From UBA4479 sp963974935 (GTDB lineage: Bacteria > Pseudomonadota > Alphaproteobacteria > Rhodospirillales > Casp-alpha2), in NCBI GenBank assembly GCA_963974935.1, contig CAXBEV010000016.1:1-64000 (forward strand): DNA of 64,000 bases. The letters run 5' to 3'. This document shows positions 35,724 to 45,126 of this stretch, piece after piece; positions within the stretch are counted from its first letter, which is position 1, and every line of letters begins with the position of its first letter. The notes under the pieces were generated by a model. The model was not told where the DNA came from and did no database searches. It was given only the letters and a program-made list of their open reading frames with translations. The position numbers were made by a program, and so were the translations under genes.

Positions 35724-35749
35724 AGGCCAACCCGCATGCGGGTTGGCCT
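35724..35749. promoter_or_regulatory. Perfect 26-bp palindrome upstream of gabD
   Basis: AGGCCAACCCGCA is followed directly by its exact reverse complement. It lies about 120 bp upstream of the gabD start, in a 407-bp region between divergent gabD and porin genes. It could be an operator or a bidirectional hairpin; the arms are long enough to form a stable RNA stem. Confidence 0.55.
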
Positions 35750-35788
35750 GAGCCACCACGTTGCGGCATAAAATGCACATCACGGGTG

Positions 35789-35815
35789 CATATGGTTAAA
35801 AATGTTAACCATATG
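35789..35815. promoter_or_regulatory. Perfect inverted repeat CATATGGTTAA-N5-TTAACCATATG
   Basis: Eleven-base perfect arms are separated by AAATG, 40 bp from the 26-bp palindrome in the gabD-porin divergent region. The AT-rich core and short spacer are typical of a dimeric transcription factor site. Which gene it controls is unknown. Confidence 0.6.
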
Positions 35816-36009
35816 AGGCATTTACCCCAAGTGTGCTTTTTTGAACACAGTGACGTAGAAAATCCTCACATGGGCGTAAAATCACTTTGAAGCGGGGCGG
35901 AAATGAATATGATGCGTCTTGGAAGCCGCCCATGCGGCTGGGTCGCCTGCCGCATGGTAGCTTCCCTCAATATTTGGGATGATCCCAACTTCTTGAAGGA
36001 GAAATCGAA

Positions 36010-37146
36010 GTGAACATCAAAACAACCCTTAAGTCGTCGGTCGCTGCTGCTGCGTTGTTCGCAGTTGTTGCACCTGCGCAAGCCGGTACCGTTTCCAATG
36101 GTAACGATACCGCTTCCGTGACCCTTTCCGGTCACTTCAACAAAATGCTGATGTGGATGGACAGCGGTGATGCATCGCGCCTGACCATCGCAGGTAACCA
36201 CAACTCGGAAACGCGTGCTCGTATTGTCGTTAAAGGCAAGCTGAACGAAGCTGTTTCCGTCGGCGCCGTCTCCGAGTACGCCATGGAAACCAATCGTACA
36301 AGTAGCGTCTCTCCAGCAAACACTGCCGGTACCGGCAATCCGGAAGTTGGCTCGGATGGCTATTTCACGAAGCGTCACACATATGTTAAGTTTGACCATA
36401 AGCAGTTCGGGTCCGTCCGTCTGGGTTGGACATCGGAAGCCAACGACAGTATTACCGAAATGAACATGACCGGCGCGACGGATGTTGTTTATGGTGGTAA
36501 CATCTTGGTTGGTGGCGCGATAAATCTGCAGCGTACGAACGCTGCGCCGGGTGTCTTCACGACCACGACGGTCGGCAGCCTATTTGAGAATGCCGGTGAA
36601 GGCGGTCGTACGGACACGGTTCGTTACGATACGCCGACCGTGGGCGGCTTTACTGCTGCGGCCTCATTCCAAGCTGATCAGTCGTCGTCGGCTGCTATCC
36701 GCTGGGGTGCTAAGTTTGGTGCATTCAAGGTTCAAGCCGGTTACGGTGGAACCAATGAATCTGCTGCCTCCACAACGCAAGAGCTAACGCACGGCGGCTC
36801 CGTCGCGGTTGGCCATGATAGCGGCTTTAGCGTGCGTGCCAAGTATGGTCAGACCGAATTCAAAGGCGCCACTCGCGACGAATCCGAGCTTTGGTCCTTC
36901 GGTGCTGGATACAAGGCGAAGTTGATCAGCGCGGGCAACACGAATTTCGCATTTGATTACATACTTAGCGAAAATGCTTCCGCGAATGGTGATGAAATGG
37001 TCATGTACAACATTGGCGTTGAGCAAGAAACTGATGCCGGTGTCAAGTTCTACCTCGGTTATCAATTGTTCCAGGGCGAGCAAGCCGGTGGTGTTGACTA
37101 CGAAGATGCGTCGACCATTCTGGCCGGCACGAAGGTCTTTTTCTAA
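36010..37146 (+). CDS. Outer-membrane porin
   Basis: This 378-residue protein starts with GTG at 36010 after GAAGGAG. It has a signal peptide (cut after AQA), then a gram-negative porin barrel: SVTLSGHFNKMLMW, FDHKQFGSVRLGWTSE, YKAKLISAGNTNFAFDY, and a C-terminal strand ending TKVFF with the terminal Phe needed for barrel insertion. It is of the alphaproteobacterial general porin type. It is followed by a strong terminator and is divergent from gabD. Confidence 0.92.
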   Translation: MNIKTTLKSSVAAAALFAVVAPAQAGTVSNGNDTASVTLSGHFNKMLMWMDSGDASRLTIAGNHNSETRARIVVKGKLNEAVSVGAVSEYAMETNRTSSVSPANTAGTGNPEVGSDGYFTKRHTYVKFDHKQFGSVRLGWTSEANDSITEMNMTGATDVVYGGNILVGGAINLQRTNAAPGVFTTTTVGSLFENAGEGGRTDTVRYDTPTVGGFTAAASFQADQSSSAAIRWGAKFGAFKVQAGYGGTNESAASTTQELTHGGSVAVGHDSGFSVRAKYGQTEFKGATRDESELWSFGAGYKAKLISAGNTNFAFDYILSENASANGDEMVMYNIGVEQETDAGVKFYLGYQLFQGEQAGGVDYEDASTILAGTKVFF

Positions 37147-37181
37147 GACTTAATACACTTCTCCCTCGGGAGAAACGTGAG

Positions 37182-37210
37182 AACCGGAGCCTTAGGGCTC
37201 CGGTTTTTGC
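37182..37210 (+). terminator. Porin terminator
   Basis: Arms AACCGGAGCC / GGCTCCGGTT with a TTAG loop, then TTTG. It lies 35 bp after the porin stop. Confidence 0.9.
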
Positions 37211-37257
37211 TTTTGGGGATCATTTTTTATTTTGGAAGACGTTAAAGCACAGCTGAT

Positions 37258-39051
37258 TTACTTATAGCCGAACTTGTCGATCCACTTCTGCAGGCGCGGC
37301 ATCACGGGCGCCATTTGTTCGGTATATTTCGTCCAGCGCCCATCGGCACGTTTATACAAAGGCTCGATGACTTGGTTATAGCTCGGCGTGGTGATGCGCG
37401 TTTTCTGCGCCGTCTCGGCGTAGGCTAAAACACCGTCATCCCAAGGCAGATCAAGGAATGTCAGCAGCGGCCGCAGCGTACCTTCCAAGTCTTCAATCAT
37501 ATCTTCATAGCGAAGTGGCTGAAACTTGAGCGGTAACTGATCGCAATATTGCTGCCAAAGGCTAAACGCGTCGTCGTAAAGTGCTGCCGCATCTTCGAGA
37601 TTGAGGAAGTTGGCCATGGCACTGTTGAGCTTAAACGCATGCATGTAGCAACTGAGCACGCAGTCACACGGATGGCGTAGGGCCAAGATGAAGCGTGCGT
37701 TGGGAAAGATGCGTAGTATCGGACCGGCTTCAATAAGGTTCAGCGGCAATTTATCGACAATCACCGACCGTGCACGCTCCGCCGCACTCAATGATTTGTC
37801 CATCTCCGCAAAATAGGTGTTGCGTAGTTGTTGCATTTGCTCGGCATCAAGCTTTGCATAGGCATCGGGTTCCCCGCCCGGAAACGTCCGCGAAAGATCG
37901 ACGACCGCAGAAAATAGCGGTAATTCCTCAATCGCGGCAATCTGGGGATGTCCGCGCAAAACCATATCTAAAAGCGTGGTTCCCGAACGCGGGAAGCCGA
38001 CTAAAAATACTGGATCTTGGCGCCCGTCGCTGGGTTCAATCTGATCCCATGAGGCAATGTTTTCCGGGCTGAAGAAGGTTCGCAGCATATCGATACGCCT
38101 TTGATAGGCATGTTTATCGACGTCTGGCGGGCATTCGTATTGCGCCATCCGTCGGTTGCTTTCTGCGAAGCAGTCGATGGCCTGGGCCGACAAGTTTTGG
38201 CGGTCATAGAGATCGCCGAGGGCATAGGCACGTTGTCGCCAAAACCTTGGATCGCCGATATCGTTGCTGTGGTTTTCCGGACGCACGGCTTCAAGCGTGG
38301 TGATGGCGCCCGCGAAATCCTTGTCGCGTTTTTGCAGGCTAGCACGCGCGAGGGCAAATTGCGGGTGTTTGCCGATCATCGTATCGGCATCTTCGAGTGC
38401 CACGCGCATTTCATCGATGCGGTTGCGACGCTCAAGCGCATCTAAAAGATTGTAACGTATAAGTGGATTTGTAGGCGCTTGCTTGATGGCGGCGCGATAA
38501 TTTGCAAATGCACCTTCAGTGTCACCCAGGTCGAAAAGGGCGAGTGCTAAATTGTTCAAGGCTAAGGCATCATTCGGATGGCGCTTAAGGTTCTCACGAT
38601 ATGCGTTCGCGGCCTCTTGCATGTGACCGAGCGCGTTCAAGATGCCGCCATATTCAAAATAGCCGTCAGGATAATTGGGATCGAGATAAAGCGCTTTTTT
38701 CAAACTCTCAATCGCGGCGTCACCTTCGCCCGCGTGGAACAACACGACACCCAGATTGAAATTAACGTCCGGGCTGGCCGGTGCGGCGTCAGCAGCTTTT
38801 CGTAATAACTTTGCTGCCGCCTTGGCATCGCCTTTGCGGAAGTGTACCGACGCTAAAACCTCCAGGGCATCCACTGCAGAAGGCTCTCCGCGGATAACCC
38901 GCTTCGCAAGTCGTTCCGCGTTGACCATATCGCCTGCGTTTAAGGCCGCGTTCGCGCGCGCCATGGTGTCGGCGCGGGCATGTGGGCTCAGTGCAGCCCT
39001 CGCCGCGCCTGAGGTTTTTGACTTTCGTTGTTTCTTGCGGCTTTTCGGCAT
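37258..39051 (-). CDS. TPR-sulfotransferase fusion protein
   Basis: This 597-residue protein has a basic N-terminus (PKSRKKQRKSK), then about six TPRs (residues 30-270; e.g. NFNLGVVLFHAGEGDAAIES, LNNLALALFDLGDTEGAFAN). A sulfotransferase domain follows with the 5'-phosphosulfate-binding loop VFLVGFPRSGTTLLD at about 347-361 and the 3'-phosphate region ARFILALRHPCDCVLS. PAPS is the expected donor; the acceptor is unknown. This TPR-sulfotransferase architecture is common in marine proteobacteria, often without a known substrate. Confidence 0.88.
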   Translation of the reverse strand: MPKSRKKQRKSKTSGAARAALSPHARADTMARANAALNAGDMVNAERLAKRVIRGEPSAVDALEVLASVHFRKGDAKAAAKLLRKAADAAPASPDVNFNLGVVLFHAGEGDAAIESLKKALYLDPNYPDGYFEYGGILNALGHMQEAANAYRENLKRHPNDALALNNLALALFDLGDTEGAFANYRAAIKQAPTNPLIRYNLLDALERRNRIDEMRVALEDADTMIGKHPQFALARASLQKRDKDFAGAITTLEAVRPENHSNDIGDPRFWRQRAYALGDLYDRQNLSAQAIDCFAESNRRMAQYECPPDVDKHAYQRRIDMLRTFFSPENIASWDQIEPSDGRQDPVFLVGFPRSGTTLLDMVLRGHPQIAAIEELPLFSAVVDLSRTFPGGEPDAYAKLDAEQMQQLRNTYFAEMDKSLSAAERARSVIVDKLPLNLIEAGPILRIFPNARFILALRHPCDCVLSCYMHAFKLNSAMANFLNLEDAAALYDDAFSLWQQYCDQLPLKFQPLRYEDMIEDLEGTLRPLLTFLDLPWDDGVLAYAETAQKTRITTPSYNQVIEPLYKRADGRWTKYTEQMAPVMPRLQKWIDKFGYK

Positions 39052-39125
39052 GAATACAGTTCGTCGGTGATGAGGATACTTTCACCGATATAGCCTATCT
39101 GAACGGTCGTTGAAAATGAATGCTG

Positions 39126-39494
39126 TTAGATGCTTTTGGTTGGATTTTGCGGTGCGTCTGGTTGTGTTTCAGGTGAACTGTCACCGGGCGCTGCTTTTTT
39201 GAGGTCTTGCATCAAATCTTCTAAAAACTTTTTGGTCTTCTTTGCCTGTTCTTCAACCCACGGCTTTGCCTTGTCATAGGCGACGCCGGCGTCACACGCG
39301 GCATACCTGCCCGAGCACGACGGCACGCATGCGGCGCGCCCGGCGACATCGCCTTCATACTTGGTGTCGCATTCCTTTAAACAAAGGTCGAAAGCACCTG
39401 CGCATTGGTCGTGTGCAGGGTCGTCGGCCAGGGTGGGCGTTGCGAAAACGCTTAAACTCGCACCTACGATCGCAGCTGATAGAAAGCGTTTCAT
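39126..39494 (-). CDS. Small secreted cysteine-rich protein
   Basis: This 122-residue protein has a signal peptide (MKRFLSAAIVGASLSVFATP, cut after TLA). Six Cys residues lie within about 40 residues (QCAGAFDLCLKECD, ACVPSCSGRYAACDAG), fitting three disulfides. A charged helix VEEQAKKTKKFLEDLMQDLKK and a disordered Pro-rich tail follow. GTGGAG precedes the ATG. I recognise no family. It is 4 bp downstream of nothing on this strand except glmS, so it is probably co-transcribed behind glmU-glmS only if no terminator intervenes; its start is 5 bp before the glmS stop. Confidence 0.7.
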   Translation of the reverse strand: MKRFLSAAIVGASLSVFATPTLADDPAHDQCAGAFDLCLKECDTKYEGDVAGRAACVPSCSGRYAACDAGVAYDKAKPWVEEQAKKTKKFLEDLMQDLKKAAPGDSSPETQPDAPQNPTKSI

Positions 39495-39498
39495 ATCG

Positions 39499-41322
39499 TT
39501 ACTCCACAGTTACACTTTTCGCCAAATTGCGCGGCTGATCGACATCCGTGCCTTTTAAGACTGCGACGTGATAAGCCAGCAACTGTACTGGGATCGCATA
39601 CAATATGGGCGAAACAAAGGCATCAACTGCGGGCAGCGCGATACTGGCAATCGCGCCGTCGCTAAGCTGCGCAGCCCCTGCCTTGTCTGAGAACACGATG
39701 ACCTTGCCGCCCCGCGCCATTACCTCTTGGATGTTGGACGCCGTCTTTTCGAACCATTTGTCGCCAGGCGCGATACAGATGATCGGCACCGTTTCATCGA
39801 TCAGCGCAATCGGACCGTGCTTCATTTCGCCCGCTGCATAGCCTTCGGCGTGGATGTAAGAAATTTCTTTCAGCTTGAGTGCACCTTCGAGCGCGATCGG
39901 ATAGCTGGTGCCGCGCCCGAGGTATAAAACGTCCCTTGCTTCGGCAACGGTGACGGCGATATTTCGGATATCTTCGTCATGATTAAGAACTTCCGCAGCG
40001 CGTGCCGGCACCTCGGTCAGGGCGCCGATCAAGGCGGCTTCGTGGGCCCCGTCAATGGCGCCCCGTGCCCGCGCCGTGGCAATCGCGAGGCAAGCGAGGA
40101 CAGTTAGTTGCGTTGTAAACGCCTTGGTTGAGGCGACGCCGATCTCGGGTCCGGCGACGGTGCGAATGACGGCATCGGCTTCGCGGGCAATCGCGCTTTC
40201 AGGGCTGTTGACCACGGCGATGATTTTTTGACCCGCAGCTTTCGAATACCTGAGCGCGGCTAAGGTATCGATGGTCTCTCCGGACTGGGAAATAAAGATC
40301 GCGACGCCGTTTTTCGGCGGCACCGCATCGCGATAGCGGTATTCGGACGCGATATCGACTTCGACCGGAATGCGGGCGATGCTCTCAAACCAGTATTTGG
40401 CGACCATGCACGCGTAATATGATGTGCCGCAGGCAACCAGGGTCAGGCCATCCGCGCCCGCCAAATCCACGTCGAGGTCCGGCATCACGATGCGACGTTC
40501 CGACGCGTTGACCAAGCCACGCAGCGTGTCGCCGATGACCTGCGGCTGTTCATAGATTTCTTTCAGCATAAAATGCCGATAGCCGCCTTTGCCGATGGCG
40601 GCGCCGGATAGCTCGGTCTGACGCACCGGGCGTTCAACTTTCTCGCCATCTGCATCGAAGACCTGGGCGCTGGTCGGCGTCATGACGGCCCAGTCACCGT
40701 CTTCCATATACAAGATTTGATTGGTCAGCGGCGCCAGCGCCAAGGCGTCTGAGCCCAAATACATTTCACCGTCGCCAAAGCCCAACGCCAGCGGACTGCC
40801 TTGGCGCGCTGCAATCAAAAGGTCATGCTGGCCGGCAAAAACGATGCCGAGCGCAAATGCGCCATGGAGTTTTTTCAGCGTATCGTGTACCGCATCTTTT
40901 GGCGTCATACCCGCATCCAACCGCAGCGTGATCAGATGCACGATGATTTCCGTGTCGGTTTCAGAGGCAAGCTCGCAGCCCGCGGCTTCGACTTCGGCAC
41001 GCAATTCGCGGAAATTCTCGATGATGCCGTTGTGCACCACGGCGACGCGCTCGGTCGCGTGCGGGTGTGCATTTTGTTCGTTCGGCACGCCATGCGTTGC
41101 CCAGCGCGTGTGGCCGATGCCGGTGGTGCCGTCGAGCGGGCTTTCTTTTAAGCGGGTTTCAAGATTGACCAATTTTCCTTGTGCCCGGCGGCGTTCGATA
41201 CGCCCGTTGACCAGCGATGCGATGCCTGCGGAATCATAGCCCCGGTATTCGAGCCGCTTCAGCGCTTCGAGCAGGCGCGGCGTCGCAGGGGTGTTTCCGA
41301 CGATACCAATAATCCCGCACAT
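39499..41322 (-). CDS. glmS: Glutamine-fructose-6-phosphate aminotransferase
   Basis: This 607-residue enzyme starts with catalytic Cys2 in MCGIIGIVG, the GAT domain TRWATHGVPNEQNAHPH, then two SIS sugar-binding domains (ACGTSYYACMVAKYW, SQSGETIDTLAAL) and ends DQPRNLAKSVTVE, the classical C-terminus. It makes glucosamine-6-phosphate. The start overlaps the glmU stop by one base (TGATG), so glmU-glmS is one coupled unit for UDP-GlcNAc synthesis. Confidence 0.97.
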   Translation of the reverse strand: MCGIIGIVGNTPATPRLLEALKRLEYRGYDSAGIASLVNGRIERRRAQGKLVNLETRLKESPLDGTTGIGHTRWATHGVPNEQNAHPHATERVAVVHNGIIENFRELRAEVEAAGCELASETDTEIIVHLITLRLDAGMTPKDAVHDTLKKLHGAFALGIVFAGQHDLLIAARQGSPLALGFGDGEMYLGSDALALAPLTNQILYMEDGDWAVMTPTSAQVFDADGEKVERPVRQTELSGAAIGKGGYRHFMLKEIYEQPQVIGDTLRGLVNASERRIVMPDLDVDLAGADGLTLVACGTSYYACMVAKYWFESIARIPVEVDIASEYRYRDAVPPKNGVAIFISQSGETIDTLAALRYSKAAGQKIIAVVNSPESAIAREADAVIRTVAGPEIGVASTKAFTTQLTVLACLAIATARARGAIDGAHEAALIGALTEVPARAAEVLNHDEDIRNIAVTVAEARDVLYLGRGTSYPIALEGALKLKEISYIHAEGYAAGEMKHGPIALIDETVPIICIAPGDKWFEKTASNIQEVMARGGKVIVFSDKAGAAQLSDGAIASIALPAVDAFVSPILYAIPVQLLAYHVAVLKGTDVDQPRNLAKSVTVE

Positions 41323-42680
41323 CAGCCTTTTTCGCCTTTTTCCTTAAGCGCTTTCTTGCGCGCGAATGTCTTTTTGGCCCAGTCTTTGACGGTGCGCAGC
41401 GGGGCGCGGGTAACGGCAAGGGCGTCGGCATCGACGTTCGATGCCACCGTGCTGCCGGCGCCGACAATCGCACCTTCACCGATGTTGACCGGGGCCACCA
41501 GTGCCGTGTTGGAACCGATAAAGGCCCCGGCGCCGATGCTTGTGCGCCATTTAAAGACGCCGTCGTAATTGCACGTGATGGTGCCTGCGCCGATGTTCGC
41601 GCCTGCGCCCACATCCGCATCACCGATGTACGACAAATGGCTGACCTTGGCGCCGACGCTCAAGTTCGCATTTTTGATCTCGACGAAGTTGCCGATTTTC
41701 ACATCCGCTGCCAAATGCGCGCCCGGGCGCAATCGTGCAAACGGACCGATGGTCGCGCCTGCGCCGATGACGGCGCCTTCGATATGGCTGAACGCTTTGA
41801 TGGTGACGCCGTCTTCGACGGTAACGCCGGGGCCGAAGAAAACGTTGGGTTCGATCAAGGTGTCGCGGCCCAGCATGGTGTCGGCGCTCAAGAACACGCT
41901 GGCCGGGTCGACCATGGTGACGCCGGCGGATAGCGCCAATTCGCGCAGGCGGTCTTGCAGCACGGCTTCCGCTTCGGCTAATTCCGCACGGGAATTGATG
42001 CCCATCAGATCTTGCTCGATGCCTTCGACAACGGCACAGACACGACCGTTGCCACGCGCGACGGCGACAACGTCGGGCAGGTAATACTCACCCGCTGCGT
42101 TGTCGTTGCCGATCTGATCCAGCATCTCAAAAGCCGTCGCCCCGTCGAGCGCCATCATCCCGGCATTGCAGAGATCAGCTTCGAGTTCAATCGGCGTGGC
42201 GTCCTTGGCTTCAACGATGCGCTCAAGCCGGCCATTTGAATCCGTCAGCAAGCGCCCGTAGGCGCCGGGCTCAGCGGCACGAAACCCGAGCACGGCCACA
42301 GCGGGCGCATCGTCGGATTGCCGCACTGCCAAAAGGCTTTCGATGCAGGCCTGCGGTATCAGCGGGTTGTCGCCGTTCAGGATCAACAGATGATCGATGT
42401 CGTCGGGGATCGCATCTCTGGCGGCCAGCGCCGCGTGCGCAGTGCCCAGCCGGTCGTGTTGCACGGCGGTGGCGTGCGGGGCGGCGGCGGTCGCGACGGC
42501 GTCCATGCCGGGGCCGATAACGACGCATATATGGTCGACGCCGACGGCTTCGAGTGTGCGCAGGATGTGGCGCAGCATGGGCTGCCCCGCAAGCGGGTGC
42601 AGCACCTTGGGGCGCGTCGAGTTCATCCGCGTGCCGTGGCCCGCGGCGAGGACGATTGCGGCGATACGTCGTGCGTGCAT
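41322..42680 (-). CDS. glmU: Bifunctional GlmU (N-acetylglucosamine-1-P uridyltransferase / glucosamine-1-P acetyltransferase)
   Basis: This 452-residue protein has an N-terminal pyrophosphorylase with VLAAGHGTRMNSTRPKVLHP, a linker helix, then a C-terminal left-handed beta-helix of hexapeptide repeats (IGPFARLRPGAHL, VEIKNANLSVGAKVSHLSYI, TITCNYDGVFKWRTSIGAGA). It makes UDP-GlcNAc from the GlmS product after GlmM. It lies directly upstream of glmS. tRNA-Val lies 180 bp upstream on the other strand. Confidence 0.96.
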   Translation of the reverse strand: MHARRIAAIVLAAGHGTRMNSTRPKVLHPLAGQPMLRHILRTLEAVGVDHICVVIGPGMDAVATAAAPHATAVQHDRLGTAHAALAARDAIPDDIDHLLILNGDNPLIPQACIESLLAVRQSDDAPAVAVLGFRAAEPGAYGRLLTDSNGRLERIVEAKDATPIELEADLCNAGMMALDGATAFEMLDQIGNDNAAGEYYLPDVVAVARGNGRVCAVVEGIEQDLMGINSRAELAEAEAVLQDRLRELALSAGVTMVDPASVFLSADTMLGRDTLIEPNVFFGPGVTVEDGVTIKAFSHIEGAVIGAGATIGPFARLRPGAHLAADVKIGNFVEIKNANLSVGAKVSHLSYIGDADVGAGANIGAGTITCNYDGVFKWRTSIGAGAFIGSNTALVAPVNIGEGAIVGAGSTVASNVDADALAVTRAPLRTVKDWAKKTFARKKALKEKGEKG

Positions 42681-42860
42681 GTCGAGGAAAGTCTACTCCG
42701 TGCGCATAAGGGATGAAACCTTTGCCACAGGTGCGCTCAAGCGCCAAGTCAAAGATTGTTTCCAGAGGTTTCAAGCCGTCTCTGCGTTAAAAACAGCCCG
42801 CCGACGGGTCATTGACAGTCCGCAACCCAGCCCCTTATACATGCGCACCTTTCAAACAAA

Positions 42861-42935
42861 GGGCGCGTAGCTCAGCGGGAGAGCACTGCCTTCACACGGC
42901 AGGGGTCACAGGTTCAATCCCTGTCGCGCCCACCA
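42861..42935 (+). tRNA. tRNA-Val(CAC)
   Basis: 75 nt with encoded CCA. Acceptor GGGCGCG pairs with CGCGCCC; D arm GCTCAGCGGGAGAGC; anticodon arm CTGCC-TTCACAC-GGCAG with anticodon CAC; T arm CAGG-GTTCAAT-type loop and CCTG. All stems are fully paired. Confidence 0.97.
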
Positions 42936-43027
42936 TTTCTACACAAAATGTGAACGTGCGGTTGTCTGACTTCGGACAGGTGCATAGGCCGTTCGAATAT
43001 GCGCGAAACATTTTTCGTCAGAAATGC

Positions 43028-43558
43028 CTATCGCCTCAAGCGCCGCTCGTTTTGTTTTTTCAGGGTCAGGAGGTGGTTGCGGTGGTGCGCGGTGGCTTGC
43101 TCGAAGTAGTGCAAGACCCGGGGGAGGGTCTTGGCGTCACTGGCGAACCATTTGCCGACGGCCTCCATGAAGCGCCCGGCCGTGCCAGATGGAACGAACG
43201 GTTTTTCGTCGTCCTCGAGAATTTTTACGCAATAATTGACATGTGAAATCAGTGCAAAGACGTCTGGCAGGCTGTCCAAATTCTGATCGGATATCCGTTT
43301 GATGTACGCCAAGCGCTTTTCTTTGTCGCATTGATCAAGTGTCTTAAGAATGTAGGCGCGGACAATCTCAAGGGCGGCACTGTATGGATTGGTGCCTTCG
43401 GCAACTTTCGGTGCTAGGTCGAGCATTTGTTTGTGTGAGGACTCGACGACCGCTTCTCGGTCGTTTTTTCGACCGATTAAGATCACGTTCAGTGCGGCGA
43501 TAATATCTTTTTGCGCACGTTTTTTCTTTGATAATCCGAACACAATGAGTCCCGCCAA
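43028..43558 (-). CDS. Hypothetical protein
   Basis: This 176-residue protein starts MAGLIVFGLSKKKRAQK. The short N-terminal hydrophobic stretch is too short for a clear membrane anchor. The rest is helical and charged (EKRLAYIKRISDQNLDSLPD, FMEAVGKWFASDAKTLPRVL) and ends in a basic tail KKQNERRLRR. No family is recognised. It is isolated, downstream of tRNA-Val on the opposite strand. The basic tail could bind nucleic acid or membrane. Confidence 0.6.
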   Translation of the reverse strand: MAGLIVFGLSKKKRAQKDIIAALNVILIGRKNDREAVVESSHKQMLDLAPKVAEGTNPYSAALEIVRAYILKTLDQCDKEKRLAYIKRISDQNLDSLPDVFALISHVNYCVKILEDDEKPFVPSGTAGRFMEAVGKWFASDAKTLPRVLHYFEQATAHHRNHLLTLKKQNERRLRR

Positions 43559-43806
43559 TTAAGTCTGCAAACAGATACCCTATATCTTAAACGCCTGATG
43601 GGCGCACTGTCTCGGACGCTTCGAACTGTCAGACGTTCGGCGTTTAGAGGCGCGCTTACAAGTATCTTTGTGTGAGGAAATCGATAAAAGTCCTTTGCTT
43701 GTTGTGTATAACTTTCAAGCATGAGTACTCCTGATTGAAAATTTTTACGATATAATATTTTTCAAGATATTTCCTTGTCCGACAAAAAAGCGGCGCAAAG
43801 GTTAGA

Positions 43807-45126
43807 TTAAGAACGCACGTAATGCATGCCCGTGAAATTTTTCCTGAGCGCTGCGGTGCGCGGTGCCACGGTTGCAGGGTCGTTGGCGCGAAGCCCTTCG
43901 GCGATCAGCGTCGCCAGTGCTGTCGCGTCCGCCGGCGTCACGCCGCGGCGGACCAATTCAGGCGTGCCGATGCGAAGCCCGTTCATATCGCCATCGACCT
44001 CTGCGATCGGCAGGCCGATGCCGCAGGCCAGAAAACCCGCCTTGCGCAGTGTCTTCGAGGCCGTTTGTCCGCCGCCAAATGCCGTCGCCTCAATGGCAAA
44101 CTGATGGCTTTGTGTGATGCCGTCTTTGCCCGTAAACACCGGCAGACCTTCGGCCCGAAGGGCGGTTTCCAGCGCTTGTGCGAGGTCGATCATCGCCTGC
44201 GCATAAGCCTTGCCGTAATCCCGCCAATCCAACAGCGTGAGCGCCAGCGCCGCTGACTTTGCCGCGTCGAAATTCGCAGTCATACCCGGAAACGCGATGT
44301 GGTCGAGCCGTTCGGCAATTTCGCTGTCATTGGTCACGATCAGCCCGCCCGCGGGGCCGCCCAGGCTTTTGTAGGTGCTCATCGTCATCAGGTGCGCGCC
44401 TTCGCTGAGCGGGTTCGCCCACGCCCCGCCGGCGATGATGCCGCACTGATGTGCGGCGTCGAACAATACATACGCGCCGACGTCGTCGGCGATGGCGCGA
44501 ATGTCACGGACCGGATGCGGGAAAAGATTCAGGCTGCCGCCGATGGTGATGATTTTTGGGCACACACGCCCGGCCAAGGCACGCAGACTATCCAGATCAA
44601 CAGTGTAGTCGTCGGCATTGACCGGGGCCGGGTGAGTGTTCAGACCATACAATCCGGCACAGCCGGCGCCGTGGTGCGTGACGTGGCCGCCGATCTGGGC
44701 CGGCGGCGCGATGATGGCATCGCCCGGCTTGGCCAATGCCATGAACGCGTACAAATTCGACATGGCCCCGGACGCGACGCGAATTTCCGCATATGTTGCA
44801 TCGAAGATTTCGGCTGCAAGCTCGGCGGCGATCACCTCGATCTCTTCGATGCCTTCCAAGCCCATTTCGTATTTATCGCCGGGATAGCCGAGTGACGGGC
44901 GGCTGCCGAGACCACGTGCCAGCACGGCTTCAGCGGCTGGGTTCATGACGTTGGTCGCCGGGTTCAGGTTGAAGCACTCGATATCATGTATTTGCGTGTT
45001 TTGCTGGATGCAGGCTTCTATGCGGGCGGCGACGATATCTGAAGGCGCCGTGACTTTTTCGGCCAACGCCAGCACGTGATCTTCGCAGGCGGCGGGCACC
45101 CAAGGGCGGCGAACGAGATGAGTCAT
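43807..45126 (-). CDS. SHMT-family PLP enzyme (divergent)
   Basis: This 439-residue fold-type I PLP enzyme clearly relates to serine hydroxymethyltransferase: YPGDKYEMGLEGIEEIE aligns with the active-site Glu/Tyr region, ASGAMSNLYAFMALAKPGD, FDAAHQCGIIAGGAW (PLP-site Asp and His226), the Schiff-base Lys253 in MSTYKSLGGPAGGLIV and GLRIGTPELVRRG (carboxylate-binding Arg). In true GlyA the Lys is preceded by His (STTHK); here it is Tyr, and the flanking loop is altered. It may act on another amino acid, such as an alpha-methylserine-type or aldol substrate. It is divergent from ettA. Confidence 0.75.
   Translation of the reverse strand: MTHLVRRPWVPAACEDHVLALAEKVTAPSDIVAARIEACIQQNTQIHDIECFNLNPATNVMNPAAEAVLARGLGSRPSLGYPGDKYEMGLEGIEEIEVIAAELAAEIFDATYAEIRVASGAMSNLYAFMALAKPGDAIIAPPAQIGGHVTHHGAGCAGLYGLNTHPAPVNADDYTVDLDSLRALAGRVCPKIITIGGSLNLFPHPVRDIRAIADDVGAYVLFDAAHQCGIIAGGAWANPLSEGAHLMTMSTYKSLGGPAGGLIVTNDSEIAERLDHIAFPGMTANFDAAKSAALALTLLDWRDYGKAYAQAMIDLAQALETALRAEGLPVFTGKDGITQSHQFAIEATAFGGGQTASKTLRKAGFLACGIGLPIAEVDGDMNGLRIGTPELVRRGVTPADATALATLIAEGLRANDPATVAPRTAALRKNFTGMHYVRS

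Noticed and set aside
39400..42800. Search for a glmS ribozyme or riboswitch at glmU-glmS
   Set aside because: glmS overlaps glmU by one base, leaving no leader; glmS ribozymes belong to Gram-positive bacteria.
42318..42870. Several overlapping forward frames opposite the glmU start
   Set aside because: Shadows of glmU; no supporting signals, and one runs into tRNA-Val.
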